A DNA stretch of 64,000 bases from NCBI GenBank assembly GCA_900466575.1, contig UBMP01000009.1, forward strand, positions 186,001 through 250,000, given 5' to 3'. Origin of the DNA: Hyphomicrobiales bacterium. Lineage in GTDB: Bacteria; Pseudomonadota; Alphaproteobacteria; Rhizobiales; Rhizobiaceae. A program made the position numbers and the translations under genes. The notes beneath the pieces are model-generated. The model searched no databases. It saw only the letters and a program-made list of their open reading frames with translations, and was not told the DNA's origin. The stretch's first letter is position 1; every line of letters begins with the position of its first letter. Shown piece after piece: positions 1-8,654 of the stretch.

Positions 1-39
1 ACGAAAGCACAAGCCAGAGAAAAAATTCGGGAGGAATTC

Positions 40-1212
40 ATGGTACATGCGAGCCTGGCGCTGACAGCAGCCACCATTTTGCCGGAAGATTCTAACGACG
101 CGGTGCTCGTTGGCCGTATCTGGTCGAAGGCTGCCGGCGGGCCGTCGCCCATGATTTTGCGGGAAGGACATGTCCGCGATCTCTCCGGCCACGTCGCGAC
201 AATTGCCTCGCTTCTGGAGAAGCCGGATGTTGCCTCATGGCTTTCGACCCTGACGGATCTGCCCAACCTCGGCCCGCTGGATGCCTTCCTGAACGGAGAG
301 GCTGGCGAGCTGCTGGCCCCCGTCGATCTGCAGGCGATCAAGGCGGCGGGCGTGACCTTCGCCGGCAGCATGCTGGAACGCGTCATCGAGGAGCAGGCCA
401 AGGGCGACAGCGGCCGTGCTGAGGAAATACGCAAGCGGCTTGCGCCAGTGCTCGGCGAAAGCCTGAAGGGTGTGGTTGCCGGATCGCCGGAGGCGGCCAA
501 GGTCAAGGCGCTGCTGCAGGACATGGGCCTCTGGTCACAATATCTCGAAGTCGGCATCGGCCCGGACGCGGAGATTTTCACCAAGGCACAAGTCATGTCC
601 GCTGTCGGTTGCGGCGCCAAGGTGGGAATCCATCCGATCTCCGAATGGAACAACCCGGAGCCGGAAGTCGTGCTGGCCGTACGCTCCGACGGGACGATTG
701 TCGGCGCGACGCTCGGCAATGACGTCAATCTCCGCGATGTCGAGGGCCGCTCGGCCCTGCTGCTCGGCAAGGCCAAGGACAACAATGCCTCCTGTGCCAT
801 CGGGCCGTTCATCCGCCTGTTCGACACGGGCTTCACGCTGGGCGATGTCGGCGGTTTGAGTGTCTCTTTGAGCGTGACTGGCGAGGACGGGTTCGAGATG
901 ACGGGCGTCAGCCATATGTCCGCCATCAGCCGTTCCCCGACCGACCTTGCCAGCCAGATGCTCAACCGCAACCATCAATATCCCGATGGGGCTGTCCTCT
1001 TCCTCGGCACGATGTTCGCGCCGGTCAAGGACCGTCGCGGTCCCGGCCTCGGCTTCACGCATGAGATCGGCGATCGGGTGGAAATTGCATCGCCCCGGCT
1101 TGGCCGCCTCGTCAACATTGTGGACCGCACCGATGCCTGCCGGGAATGGACCTTCGGCGTCCGGGCGCTGATGCAGAACTTGGCCGCGCGCGGGCTCATC
1201 GACCGGCTGTAA
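40..1212 (+). CDS. Fumarylacetoacetate hydrolase family protein
   Basis: 390-residue cytosolic enzyme whose C-terminal half looks like the FAH fold, which uses a divalent metal to hydrolyse or isomerise C-C bonds of 2-oxo acids or to dehydrate sugar acids. An E-x-E pair (E207, E209) and a following Asp (D228, in GNDVNLRD) fit the acidic metal ligands of the family. The N-terminal ~170 residues are not recognisable by eye. The ATG has a strong ribosome-binding site (GGGAGG at 29-34, 5-nt spacer). A 329-bp gap with a repeat separates it from pxpB, so it may end an operon that begins left of the window. The substrate is unknown; the FAH family call is fairly secure. Confidence 0.8.
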   Translation: MVHASLALTAATILPEDSNDAVLVGRIWSKAAGGPSPMILREGHVRDLSGHVATIASLLEKPDVASWLSTLTDLPNLGPLDAFLNGEAGELLAPVDLQAIKAAGVTFAGSMLERVIEEQAKGDSGRAEEIRKRLAPVLGESLKGVVAGSPEAAKVKALLQDMGLWSQYLEVGIGPDAEIFTKAQVMSAVGCGAKVGIHPISEWNNPEPEVVLAVRSDGTIVGATLGNDVNLRDVEGRSALLLGKAKDNNASCAIGPFIRLFDTGFTLGDVGGLSVSLSVTGEDGFEMTGVSHMSAISRSPTDLASQMLNRNHQYPDGAVLFLGTMFAPVKDRRGPGLGFTHEIGDRVEIASPRLGRLVNIVDRTDACREWTFGVRALMQNLAARGLIDRL

Positions 1213-1541
1213 GCGCGCAGCATAAAGAACGCGGGCGTTTCCGGGTTTGGCACCCCCTCATCCGACCCTTCGGGCCACCTTCTCCCCGGTGGGGAGAAGA
1301 GGGAGCGAGCCGCAGCCTCCCGGTCTTCCTCGCCCCTTCGGGGAGAGGTCCGCCGAGCGATAGCGGAGGCGGGGTCAGGGGGTGGCCGCGCGCAAACGGA
1401 AACTTGCGAATGCTTTGGCAGGGCAGGGGATAAACTCCCTGCTTCCTTGTTTTCGTTTGCTGAAAGGGCCATCCTGACGCAACGGAAGGGCGGCTTCGAG
1501 TCTCACGCGCCCGATCCGCCAGAGGGGAGCCCCAAACCGCC
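1213..1541. other. Intergenic region with a repeat, no gene seen
   Basis: The 329-bp gap between the FAH gene and pxpB. About 134 bp of it is a palindromic mosaic repeat (listed separately). The rest shows no convincing reading frame with a ribosome-binding site. The promoter of the pxpB operon would be expected between about 1385 and 1540, but no clear -35/-10 pair was recognised. Confidence 0.6.
1251..1384. repeat. Rhizobial palindromic mosaic repeat (RIME-like)
   Basis: The element is bounded by an 8-bp inverted repeat (CACCCCCT at 1251-1258 and AGGGGGTG at 1377-1384). Inside are a perfect stem (TTCTCCCC 1280-1287, loop GGT, GGGGAGAA 1291-1298) and a second CCCC-TTC-GGGG stem near 1333-1345. 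Two internal hairpins with conserved ends are the general layout of the Rhizobium-specific intergenic mosaic elements. Only one copy was noticed in this window, so the repeat assignment rests on resemblance, not on copies compared. Confidence 0.55.
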
Positions 1542-2201
1542 ATGCGAGAGCCGATCACGATCAGTTTTTCGGGCGGAAGTGCATTGCTCCTGCAATCCAA
1601 TTCGAGCCGTTTCGACGAGCAGTTCCAGAAGCGCATCTGGTCGCTGGCAAGCGACCTGCAGGCGGCCCCCGGCTTTACCGAAACCGTGCCGGGCATGAAC
1701 AATATTCTTGCCCTGTTCAACCCGGATGAGATCGCGCCGGAACAGGCGCGAAAGGAACTGACCGAGCGCTGGGCCAAGGCGCAGCCGTTGCCGCGCCGGG
1801 GCAAGACGGTGGAAATTCCGGTCGTTTATGGCGGCCAGAATGGCGAGGACTTCAAGCCTTGGGCGCGCCATTGCGGGCTGGCTCCGCTGGAGGCCGCACA
1901 GCGCCATGCGGCGGGCACCTATCAGGTGGCGGCCATCGGCGCGATGCCGGGCTTTCCCTATCTCTCCGGTCTCGACCCGGCGCTTGCCATTGCAAGGCGC
2001 TCGACGCCGCGGCTGGCCGTCCCCGTAGGTTCGGTCATCGTCGGCGGCGCGCAGGCCGCCGTGATGCCTCAGACCTCTCCTTCCGGCTGGCACATCATCG
2101 GCCGCACGAATATTGCGCTCTTCGATCCGCATCGCGACGAACCGTCGACACTGGCACCGGGCGATATCGTCCGCTTCACCATCGAGGATGTCTGGCTATG
2201 A
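1542..2201 (+). CDS. pxpB: 5-oxoprolinase subunit PxpB (KipI / AHS1 family)
   Basis: 219-residue protein of the KipI/allophanate-hydrolase-subunit-1 family, with the conserved GAMPGFPYLSGLDPAL block and a TPR-x-VPVGSV segment in the C-terminal half. PxpB works with PxpC and PxpA to open 5-oxoproline to glutamate with ATP; the same domain is part of urea carboxylase. The stop overlaps the pxpC start as ATGA. With accB, accC and pxpA in the same operon it could belong either to a 5-oxoprolinase or to a biotin-dependent lactam/amide carboxylase. The ATG is preceded by a GAGGGGAG ribosome-binding site about 12 nt upstream. Confidence 0.9.
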   Translation: MREPITISFSGGSALLLQSNSSRFDEQFQKRIWSLASDLQAAPGFTETVPGMNNILALFNPDEIAPEQARKELTERWAKAQPLPRRGKTVEIPVVYGGQNGEDFKPWARHCGLAPLEAAQRHAAGTYQVAAIGAMPGFPYLSGLDPALAIARRSTPRLAVPVGSVIVGGAQAAVMPQTSPSGWHIIGRTNIALFDPHRDEPSTLAPGDIVRFTIEDVWL

Positions 2202-3157
2202 TCGAGGTGCTGACCACGGGGGCCGCCAATTCGATCCAGGATCTCGGCCGCAACGGACGCTTCGACATCGGCGTCAGCCGCAGCGGCGCGATGGATCGGC
2301 TGTCGCTGATGATCGGCAATGCCCTGCTCGGCAATGAGCTCAACGCGGCCGGGCTGGAAATCGCCATCTTCCCCTTCCGCCTGCGTTTCGACCAACCCGC
2401 GCGTTTCGCCGTGACGGGTGCGGAAGGCGCGGTGACGTTGGCCGGGCGACCGCTGCCGCCGCGCTGGGCGGCGAGTGCGGCTGAAGGTGAAACGCTGGTG
2501 ATCGCGCCACCGGATAAGGGCGCGCGGGTTTACATCACCTTCGCCGGTGGCATCGATGTCGAGCCGGTGCTCGGCTCGCGCGCCACCGATCTGAAATCCG
2601 GTTATGGCGGTCTTGAGGGGCGAGGCCTGAAGCGCGGCGACCGGCTGGCTGTGTCGCCGAAGCCGCCGATGCGCGCCTTTGGTGCGGCGCTCGATCCCCT
2701 CGCCGCGCTGGATTTTGCCAATCCACTGCCCATTCGCGCGGTGCCTGCGGCGGAACATTCCGTGTTCAGCGCGGATGCCCGCAAGCTTTTCTCGCGCTGG
2801 TCGTGGCGGGTGACGCAGGAGGCCGACCGCATGGGCTATCGGCTCGAAGGCCCGGAACTGAAGCTGGAGCGGCGGCTGGAATTGATGTCACATGGCATCC
2901 TGCCCGGCACGATCCAGGTTCCGCCGTCCGGCAAGCCGATCATCCAGCTTGCGGACGCCAACACATGCGGCGGCTATCCGAAGATCGCCACCATTATCGA
3001 AGCCGACCTCTGGATCGTCGGGCAAGCGGGACCGGAGAGCCGCTTTCTCTTCACCGAAGTTACGCCCGACGAAGCCAATGCCGCGCTTCGCAGGCAGCGC
3101 CTTGAGATCGACGCACTTGCCCGTACGGTCGAAGTTGCACGGTCGCTGGCGGGATAG
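2198..3157 (+). CDS. pxpC: 5-oxoprolinase subunit PxpC (KipA / AHS2 family)
   Basis: 319-residue biotin-dependent-carboxyltransferase-domain (AHS2) protein. It begins MIEVLTTGAANSIQDLGR, the hallmark N-terminus with Q-D-x-G-R, and carries the GRFDIGVSRSGAMD block and a C-terminal PSGKPIIQLADANTCGGYP block. The start is the ATG inside the ATGA overlap with pxpB; the frame stays open upstream, but that part does not look like the family. It forms the active complex with PxpB. In urea carboxylase the equivalent domain accepts the carboxyl group from biotin, so the adjoining accB/accC genes are noteworthy. Confidence 0.9.
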   Translation: MIEVLTTGAANSIQDLGRNGRFDIGVSRSGAMDRLSLMIGNALLGNELNAAGLEIAIFPFRLRFDQPARFAVTGAEGAVTLAGRPLPPRWAASAAEGETLVIAPPDKGARVYITFAGGIDVEPVLGSRATDLKSGYGGLEGRGLKRGDRLAVSPKPPMRAFGAALDPLAALDFANPLPIRAVPAAEHSVFSADARKLFSRWSWRVTQEADRMGYRLEGPELKLERRLELMSHGILPGTIQVPPSGKPIIQLADANTCGGYPKIATIIEADLWIVGQAGPESRFLFTEVTPDEANAALRRQRLEIDALARTVEVARSLAG

Positions 3158-3164
3158 GAAACCC

Positions 3165-3593
3165 ATGGATATCGACTTCATCGAACGCCTGATCGAACTG
3201 GCGAAGAAGAGCGGGATCGCCGGCCTCGAATATGAGGCGAATGGCGAGACCGTCCGCATCACGCTGGGCGACGAGGAGACGGTGGGATCTGCCGAGCGCG
3301 TGGCGCATGTCGAGACGAAGTCTGTCGGTGAAGCGAGCGAGCCCCCGCCGCCAACGCTCCATCGCCTGACCTCCGGCATGGCCGGCACGTTCTATCGCTC
3401 GCCCGCGCCGGGTGCGGAGCCCTATGTGAAACCGGGTGACACGATCGAGGAAGGACAGGTTCTCGGGCTCATCGAGGCGATGAAGATGCTGACGCCGATC
3501 GAGGCGGACCGCGCGGGCCGCATCCAGTCCATCATGGTCGAGGACGGCGCGCCGGTGGTACGCGGCATGCTGCTTTTCGAGATCGGTGATTGA
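3165..3593 (+). CDS. accB: Biotin carboxyl carrier protein AccB-type
   Basis: 142-residue carrier with a helical N-terminus (about 1-20), a Pro-rich linker near 59-63 and a C-terminal biotinyl domain. The biotinylation motif is EAMKM with the acceptor lysine at K107, preceded by an intact [13 protein letters not shown] strand. It follows pxpC by 7 bp and overlaps the accC region, so it is translated within the pxp operon. It probably carries CO2-biotin for the neighbouring biotin carboxylase. This is likely a dedicated second copy and not the housekeeping acetyl-CoA carboxylase subunit, because no carboxyltransferase accA/accD is nearby. Confidence 0.92.
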   Translation: MDIDFIERLIELAKKSGIAGLEYEANGETVRITLGDEETVGSAERVAHVETKSVGEASEPPPPTLHRLTSGMAGTFYRSPAPGAEPYVKPGDTIEEGQVLGLIEAMKMLTPIEADRAGRIQSIMVEDGAPVVRGMLLFEIGD

Positions 3594-3595
3594 GA

Positions 3596-4963
3596 ATGTT
3601 CGATACGGTTCTCATCGCCAACCGGGGAGAGATCGCGCTGCGCATCCTGCGCGCCTGCCGGTCGCTGGGGCTGAAGACGGTCGCCATCCATTCCGAGGCC
3701 GATCGTGATCTGCGCCATGTGCAACTGGCCGACAAGAGCCTCTGCATCGGCCCCGCACCGGCCCGCGACAGCTATCTCAACATCGCGTCCATCCTTCTTG
3801 CGGCCAAGGCGACCGGGGCAGGGGCGATCCATCCTGGCTATGGCTTCCTGTCGGAGAACGCCGGCTTTGTCGAGGCGGTGGAAAAGGCCGGCCTCATCTT
3901 CATCGGCCCACCGGCGGAGGCCATCCGCACCATGGGCGACAAAATCGCCGCCAAGGAAGCCATGCGCGCCGCAGGCGTGCCTTGCGTTCCCGGCTCCGGC
4001 GGTGCGCTGCCCGACGAAGAATGGCGTGTCCGCCATATCGCAGCCGAAACCGGCTATCCGGTGATCGTCAAGGCCTCAGGCGGCGGCGGCGGGCGCGGCA
4101 TGCGCATCGTGCGCCGCGAGGAGGATCTGGCGGATGCGGTGGCGCTGACGCGCGAGGAGGCCGGCCGCGCCTTCAACAACCCGGACGTCTATATCGAGAT
4201 GTTCCTCGAACATCCGCGCCATGTCGAAATCCAGATCCTCGCCGACAATCACGGCAACGCGGTCATGCTCGGCGAGCGCGATTGCTCCATGCAGCGCCGG
4301 CACCAGAAGGTGATCGAGGAAGCGCCCGCGCCCGGCATTCCCCGCGAGGCGATCGAGCGCGTCGGCGCGCGCTGCGTCGCGGCCTGCAAGCAGATGGGCT
4401 ATCGCGGTGCTGGCACGTTTGAATTCCTCTATGAGAACGGCGAGTTCTTCTTCATCGAGATGAACACCCGCGTGCAGGTCGAGCATCCGGTGACGGAAAT
4501 GGTGACGGGCATCGACATCGTGCGCGAGCAGATCCGCATTGCCATGGGCGAGCCGCTGTCTTTCACGCAGGCCGATATTGCGATGCGCGGCCATGCCATC
4601 GAATGCCGCATCAATGCCGAAGACCCCTTCGCCTTCACGCCGTCGCCGGGCGTGGTCGAGACGCATCGCCCGCCGGGTGGTCCGGGCATCCGGCTCGATA
4701 CGCATCTCTATGACGGCTATGAGGTGCCCCCGCATTACGATTCGCTCGTCGCCAAGCTCATCGCCTATGGCGATACGCGCGAGGAGGCCATAAGCCGGAT
4801 GAAGGTGGCGCTGGCCGAATACGAGATCGGTGGGCTGACGACGAACATTCCGCTGCAGCGGCGGCTGATGAACGACCCGGGCTTCCGCCAGGGCGGGTTC
4901 GACATTCATCATCTGGAGGCGCTGATCGCCTCCGGGGCGATCAAGCCGGAGGGCGGACAATGA
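3596..4963 (+). CDS. accC: Biotin carboxylase AccC-type
   Basis: 455-residue ATP-grasp biotin carboxylase. It has the classic N-terminus [19 protein letters not shown], a [11 protein letters not shown] block, the glycine-rich ATP loop ([12 protein letters not shown]), [18 protein letters not shown] and the catalytic [13 protein letters not shown] segment. It carboxylates biotin on the carrier protein with bicarbonate and ATP. The ATG at 3596 lies 2 nt after the accB stop; a TTG six bases upstream is possible but less likely. The length is normal. Association with pxpABC suggests a dedicated lactam or amide carboxylase in place of fatty-acid synthesis. Confidence 0.93.
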   Translation: MFDTVLIANRGEIALRILRACRSLGLKTVAIHSEADRDLRHVQLADKSLCIGPAPARDSYLNIASILLAAKATGAGAIHPGYGFLSENAGFVEAVEKAGLIFIGPPAEAIRTMGDKIAAKEAMRAAGVPCVPGSGGALPDEEWRVRHIAAETGYPVIVKASGGGGGRGMRIVRREEDLADAVALTREEAGRAFNNPDVYIEMFLEHPRHVEIQILADNHGNAVMLGERDCSMQRRHQKVIEEAPAPGIPREAIERVGARCVAACKQMGYRGAGTFEFLYENGEFFFIEMNTRVQVEHPVTEMVTGIDIVREQIRIAMGEPLSFTQADIAMRGHAIECRINAEDPFAFTPSPGVVETHRPPGGPGIRLDTHLYDGYEVPPHYDSLVAKLIAYGDTREEAISRMKVALAEYEIGGLTTNIPLQRRLMNDPGFRQGGFDIHHLEALIASGAIKPEGGQ

Positions 4964-5340
4964 CGCTCGACGAAATCGAACGTGCTATCGCGCTTGCCAA
5001 GTCGCGTGGCCTTGCCGAACTGGAATGCGCCATCGGCCAAGGTGGCCGGTTGAAGGTTATCGTCAACCGCCCGCACAAGCCTGTTGCGCCGATAACAGCG
5101 GCGGCCCGGCCGGTGAAGGCGAAGAACGCAATCCGCACCCGTTATTTTGGTGTCTTCGCCGATGCCTCCCCGGCGATCCGCGTCGGCGACACGGTCACGG
5201 AACACCAGATCGTCGGCTTTCTGGAACTCGGCGAAATCCGCTTCGCCATCCAGGCGGACAGGGCCGGGCGCGTGGCCGCAAAGCCCGTGAAGACAGGCGA
5301 TCTCGTCGGCTATGGCGAGACGGTTTTCGGATTCGAATAG
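4960..5340 (+). CDS. Biotin-carrier-like protein lacking the biotinyl lysine
   Basis: 126-residue protein that parallels the AccB of this operon: a helical N-terminus ([20 protein letters not shown] against [18 protein letters not shown]), a short linker and a C-terminal barrel with the [19 protein letters not shown] strand. Where AccB has EAMKM, this protein reads ELGEI (residues 89-93), so the acceptor lysine is Glu92 and biotin cannot attach there. It overlaps accC by 4 bp and is followed by pxpA. A structural, docking or regulatory subunit is inferred. It has no obvious frameshift or decay and uses the same codons as its neighbours, so it looks functional. Confidence 0.8.
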   Translation: MTLDEIERAIALAKSRGLAELECAIGQGGRLKVIVNRPHKPVAPITAAARPVKAKNAIRTRYFGVFADASPAIRVGDTVTEHQIVGFLELGEIRFAIQADRAGRVAAKPVKTGDLVGYGETVFGFE

Positions 5341-5351
5341 GACATCCAGAC

Positions 5352-6119
5352 ATGCGTATCGATCTCAATTCCGATCTCGGCGAAAGTTACGGTCCCTGGA
5401 AGATGGGCGACGACGAGGCGATCCTGCAGGTCGTCACCAGCGCCAATGTCGCCTGTGGCGGCCATGCCAGCGATCCCGAAACGATGTTCCGCACCCTGGA
5501 AATCGCGCGTGACCGGGGTGTGGTCGTTGGCGCGCATCCCGGCTTTGCCGATCGCGAAGGCTTTGGCCGCCGCCTGATCCCGATGACGCCCGGCGAGATT
5601 GAACGGCTGGTCGCCACGCAGACCGGCGCGCTGATGGGCGCGGCAGCACTCGCCGGCGTTCCGGTGCGCTACATCAAGGCCCACGGCGCGCTTGCCAACC
5701 ATTGCGCCGATGATCGCGCGGCAGCGTCCGCCGTCGCCCGCGCTGCCCGCGCCTTCGGACCCGAGATGGCAGTTCTTGCGATTTCCGGCACGGAACTGGA
5801 GCTTGCGGCGCGCGAAGTCGGGGTTCCCGTCTACAGCGAAATCTTCGCTGATCGCGGTTATCTGTCGACCGGTCGGCTCGTTCCACGGTCGCGCCCCGAT
5901 GCGATGATCCATGATCCGCAGGAAGCGGCCGACCGGCTGGTTTCCTATCTGGAAACCGGATTGATGCCGGTGGTCGATGGCGCGCCGATCAGGCTGGAGG
6001 CACATTCCATCTGCGTGCATGGCGATGGCCCGAGCGCGATTGCCATGGCAGGTCATATTCGTAAGACGCTGGCCGCCCGCGGCGTTATCCTAAAGTCGTT
6101 CCTCGATCCACAGGTGTAG
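5352..6119 (+). CDS. pxpA: 5-oxoprolinase subunit PxpA (LamB/YcsF family)
   Basis: 255-residue LamB/YcsF protein starting MRIDLNSDLGESYGPW, with the family blocks SANVACGGHASDP, GAHPGFADREGFGRR and KAHGALANHC. The Asp, Glu and His residues in these blocks form the likely metal/active site. With PxpB and PxpC it makes ATP-dependent 5-oxoprolinase. The start is set by the family N-terminus; the frame is open further upstream inside the preceding gene. It sits 11 bp after the biotin-carrier-like gene and before the TRAP genes, so uptake and ring opening seem coupled. Confidence 0.93.
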   Translation: MRIDLNSDLGESYGPWKMGDDEAILQVVTSANVACGGHASDPETMFRTLEIARDRGVVVGAHPGFADREGFGRRLIPMTPGEIERLVATQTGALMGAAALAGVPVRYIKAHGALANHCADDRAAASAVARAARAFGPEMAVLAISGTELELAAREVGVPVYSEIFADRGYLSTGRLVPRSRPDAMIHDPQEAADRLVSYLETGLMPVVDGAPIRLEAHSICVHGDGPSAIAMAGHIRKTLAARGVILKSFLDPQV

Positions 6120-6183
6120 CAAACGCCGCTCTCTTGCCTTCTCCCCCGGCACAGGTCAGAAATGTGGAAAAGAGGGGGAAAGA

Positions 6184-6723
6184 ATGGCCGCATTGTTATC
6201 GATCAGTCGTGTCATCGACAAAGTCAGCGAAGTCATAGGCAAGTTTTCCGGTTATCTCGTACTCGCCTGTTGCCTGATCAGCGCAGCGAACGCGGCGATC
6301 CGTTACACGTTCAACTACAGTTCCAACGCCTGGCTGGAGATTCAATGGTATCTCTTCGGCTTCATCGTTCTTTTGGGTGCCGCGCATACATTGCGCAACA
6401 ATGAGCATGTCCGCGTCGATCTGATCTATGGGTCGGTCTCGCCGCGTGCGAGGCTGTGGATCGACGTTGTCGGCATCATCTGCTTTCTTCTTCCGGCCTG
6501 CCTCTACCTTGCCTGGCTCTCCTGGCCCTTCTTCCTCCAGTCCTTCAAGGAAGGCGAGATTTCCGCGAACGCTGGCGGTCTCATCCGCTGGCCGGCCAAG
6601 CTGATCATCGTGTCCGGCTTTGCCCTGATTTCGCTGCAAGGCGTATCCGAGCTGATCAAGCGCATCGCCGCCCTGTCCGGCACGCTCGATCTCGACACGA
6701 CTTACGAAAAGCCGTTGCAATAA
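6184..6723 (+). CDS. dctQ: TRAP transporter small permease (DctQ)
   Basis: 179-residue membrane protein with four predicted hydrophobic segments (about 23-43, 55-75, 95-118 and 136-156) and the DctQ-like W-x-E-I-Q-W-Y-L-F-G-F block. It forms the membrane complex with DctM and takes substrate from a periplasmic DctP-type protein. GAGGGGGAAAG lies just before the ATG at 6184. It follows pxpA by 64 bp, which links the transporter to the pxp/acc enzymes. No dctP gene is visible in the window; it may lie upstream of position 1. Confidence 0.88.
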   Translation: MAALLSISRVIDKVSEVIGKFSGYLVLACCLISAANAAIRYTFNYSSNAWLEIQWYLFGFIVLLGAAHTLRNNEHVRVDLIYGSVSPRARLWIDVVGIICFLLPACLYLAWLSWPFFLQSFKEGEISANAGGLIRWPAKLIIVSGFALISLQGVSELIKRIAALSGTLDLDTTYEKPLQ

Positions 6724-6744
6724 CGAAGTCCGGGGGGACAAAAC

Positions 6745-8220
6745 ATGTTTGACTACGGCGTACTTCCGCCCCTGATGTTCCTCGGCATGATCCTGTTCAT
6801 GTTGTATGGATTTCCGGTGGCCTTTTCGCTCGCAGCCGTCGGCCTGTTCTTTGGGGCCATCGGCATTTTCACTGGCCATTTCGATCCGGTCTTCCTGCAG
6901 GCCCTGCCTCTGCGCATCTTCGGCATCATCTCCAACGACCTGCTGCTTGCGATTCCCTTCTTCACGCTGATGGGTGCGATCCTCGAGCGTTGCGGTCTGG
7001 CGGAAGATCTTCTCGAAGGGATGGGTAAACTCTTTGGCCGCATCCCGGGGGGATTGGCCTATGCGGTCATTCTCGTCGGCGCGGTTCTCGGCGCGATCAC
7101 CGGCACGGTGGCAGCCTCGGTCATCACCATGGGCGTGATCTCGCTGCCGATCATGCTGAAATACGGCTACAACCCGCGTGTGGCGACCGGCGTGATCGCA
7201 GCCTCCGGCACGATCACGCAGGTCATCCCGCCCTCGCTCGTGCTTGTCGTTCTCGCCGACCAGCTCGGTCGCTCCGTGGGTGACATGTATCTCGGCGCCA
7301 TCGGTCCCTCGATCCTACAGGTCGCGATCTTCCTTCTGTTCATCCTCGTCCTGTCCTTTGTCCGACCGAAGGATATTCCGGCGCTGCCGCTCGAGGCACG
7401 CGGCGAACTGAATGCCGCGCTGATCATCAAGGTGCTGGCCGGCATGGTGCCGTCCATCGTGCTCATCTTCCTGGTACTCGGCACGATCTTCATGGGTCTG
7501 GCGACACCGACGGAAGCCGGCGCGCTGGGTGTCGTCGGCGCGATGGCGCTGGCAGCCATGCATCGGCGGCTCACCTGGGATCTTGTGCGCCAGGGCATGC
7601 ACACGACGATGCAAATCACCTCCATGGTGGTCTTCATCCTCGTCGGTGCGACCTGCTTCAGTCTGGTCTTTCAGGGCATGAATGGCGGTGTGTGGATCGA
7701 ACATCTGCTGAGCCACGTTCCGGGCGGGGCGGTCGGCTTCCTGATCTTCGTCAACATCTTCATTTTCTTCCTGGCCTTCTTTCTCGATTTCTTCGAGATC
7801 GCCTTCATCGTCATTCCGATGCTGGCGCCGGTCGCACAGTCGCTCGGCATCGACCTGATCTGGTTCGGCGTGCTCATCTGCATCAACATGCAGACGAGTT
7901 TCATGCACCCGCCCTTCGGCTTCGCGCTCTTCTACCTGCGCTCGATTGCACCGAGATCCGTGAAGACGTCGGATATCTACATGGGTGCCCTGCCATGGGT
8001 TGGCATGCAGCTGATCCTCGTAGCGATCACGATCTTCTGGCCGGAAACGGTCACCTACTGGCTCGACAAGACGCCGCCGCCGGATCTCGACAAGGTGAAG
8101 ATCGAGGTGCCGGGTTTTGGCGGGGCGAATGGCGGCATGAGCCTGCCACCGCTAGGTGGTGGCAACCAGCCAGGCCTGCCGCAGCTGAACTTTAATGAGC
8201 CGCCGAAGGTGAACCCCTGA
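6745..8220 (+). CDS. dctM: TRAP transporter large permease (DctM) with a long C-terminal tail
   Basis: 491-residue polytopic permease with about a dozen hydrophobic segments and the DctM family blocks AIPFFTLMGAILERCG, GAITGTVAASVITMG and PTEAGALG. It drives Na+-coupled solute import together with DctQ. The usual length is about 425-430 residues. Here the membrane part is followed by a soluble tail of some 50 residues rich in Pro, Gly and Asn (from about residue 443), absent from most family members. A perfect 8-bp stem-loop spans the stop codon. The substrate is probably a small carboxylate or lactam handled by the upstream enzymes. Confidence 0.88.
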   Translation: MFDYGVLPPLMFLGMILFMLYGFPVAFSLAAVGLFFGAIGIFTGHFDPVFLQALPLRIFGIISNDLLLAIPFFTLMGAILERCGLAEDLLEGMGKLFGRIPGGLAYAVILVGAVLGAITGTVAASVITMGVISLPIMLKYGYNPRVATGVIAASGTITQVIPPSLVLVVLADQLGRSVGDMYLGAIGPSILQVAIFLLFILVLSFVRPKDIPALPLEARGELNAALIIKVLAGMVPSIVLIFLVLGTIFMGLATPTEAGALGVVGAMALAAMHRRLTWDLVRQGMHTTMQITSMVVFILVGATCFSLVFQGMNGGVWIEHLLSHVPGGAVGFLIFVNIFIFFLAFFLDFFEIAFIVIPMLAPVAQSLGIDLIWFGVLICINMQTSFMHPPFGFALFYLRSIAPRSVKTSDIYMGALPWVGMQLILVAITIFWPETVTYWLDKTPPPDLDKVKIEVPGFGGANGGMSLPPLGGGNQPGLPQLNFNEPPKVNP

Positions 8221-8229
8221 CGGGGTTCA
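8210..8229 (+). terminator. Stem-loop at the end of dctM
   Basis: TGAACCCC (8210-8217) pairs perfectly with GGGGTTCA (8222-8229) across the 4-nt loop TGAC, which contains the dctM stop. No U-run follows, so this is either a weak bidirectional terminator for the convergent dctM and crcB transcripts or a 3'-end stabiliser. Confidence 0.45.
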
Positions 8230-8255
8230 ATGAGGAAGGATCTTTATGCGGGCAT

Positions 8256-8642
8256 TCAGCTTTGAAAGCCGACGACATGTCGGATGATGGCGAGGCCGCC
8301 GAACAATGCCGCGATGGACAGCACGACTGAACCGATCGCGTAGCCGGCGGCCGCGAGGGCTTCGCCGCGCTCATAGAGCAGCGCCGTATCGAGAGAGAAG
8401 GCCGAGAAGGTGGTGAAGCCGCCGAGGACGCCGGTGGTGAGGAACAGTCGGGTCGTCTGCGGCAACCCCGATTTCAGAGCCCAGTATTCCGCAACCAGCC
8501 CCATGAAAAAACTGCCGAGGATGTTGATGACGAGCGTGCCCCAGGGAAAGCCGTTGCCGGCCCACTTTAGCGCGGCGACGTTGATGCCCTGCCGGAGCAT
8601 GCCGCCGATGCCGGCGCCGATGAAGACGATCAGATAGTTCAT
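8256..8642 (-). CDS. crcB: Fluoride channel CrcB/Fluc
   Basis: 128-residue inner-membrane protein with four hydrophobic segments. It has the family signatures GGMLRQ near the N-terminus, GTLVINILGSFFMG in segment 2 and GGFTTFSAFSLD at the segment 3 break, which contains the Phe-box and central Na+ site. Dual-topology dimers export fluoride and give fluoride resistance. The ATG at 8642 has AAAGGA 10 nt upstream, partly inside a perfect hairpin. No fluoride-riboswitch core was recognised. It is transcribed against dctM and appears to be a stand-alone gene. Confidence 0.93.
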   Translation of the reverse strand: MNYLIVFIGAGIGGMLRQGINVAALKWAGNGFPWGTLVINILGSFFMGLVAEYWALKSGLPQTTRLFLTTGVLGGFTTFSAFSLDTALLYERGEALAAAGYAIGSVVLSIAALFGGLAIIRHVVGFQS

Positions 8643-8654
8643 GGATCAAGAGTC

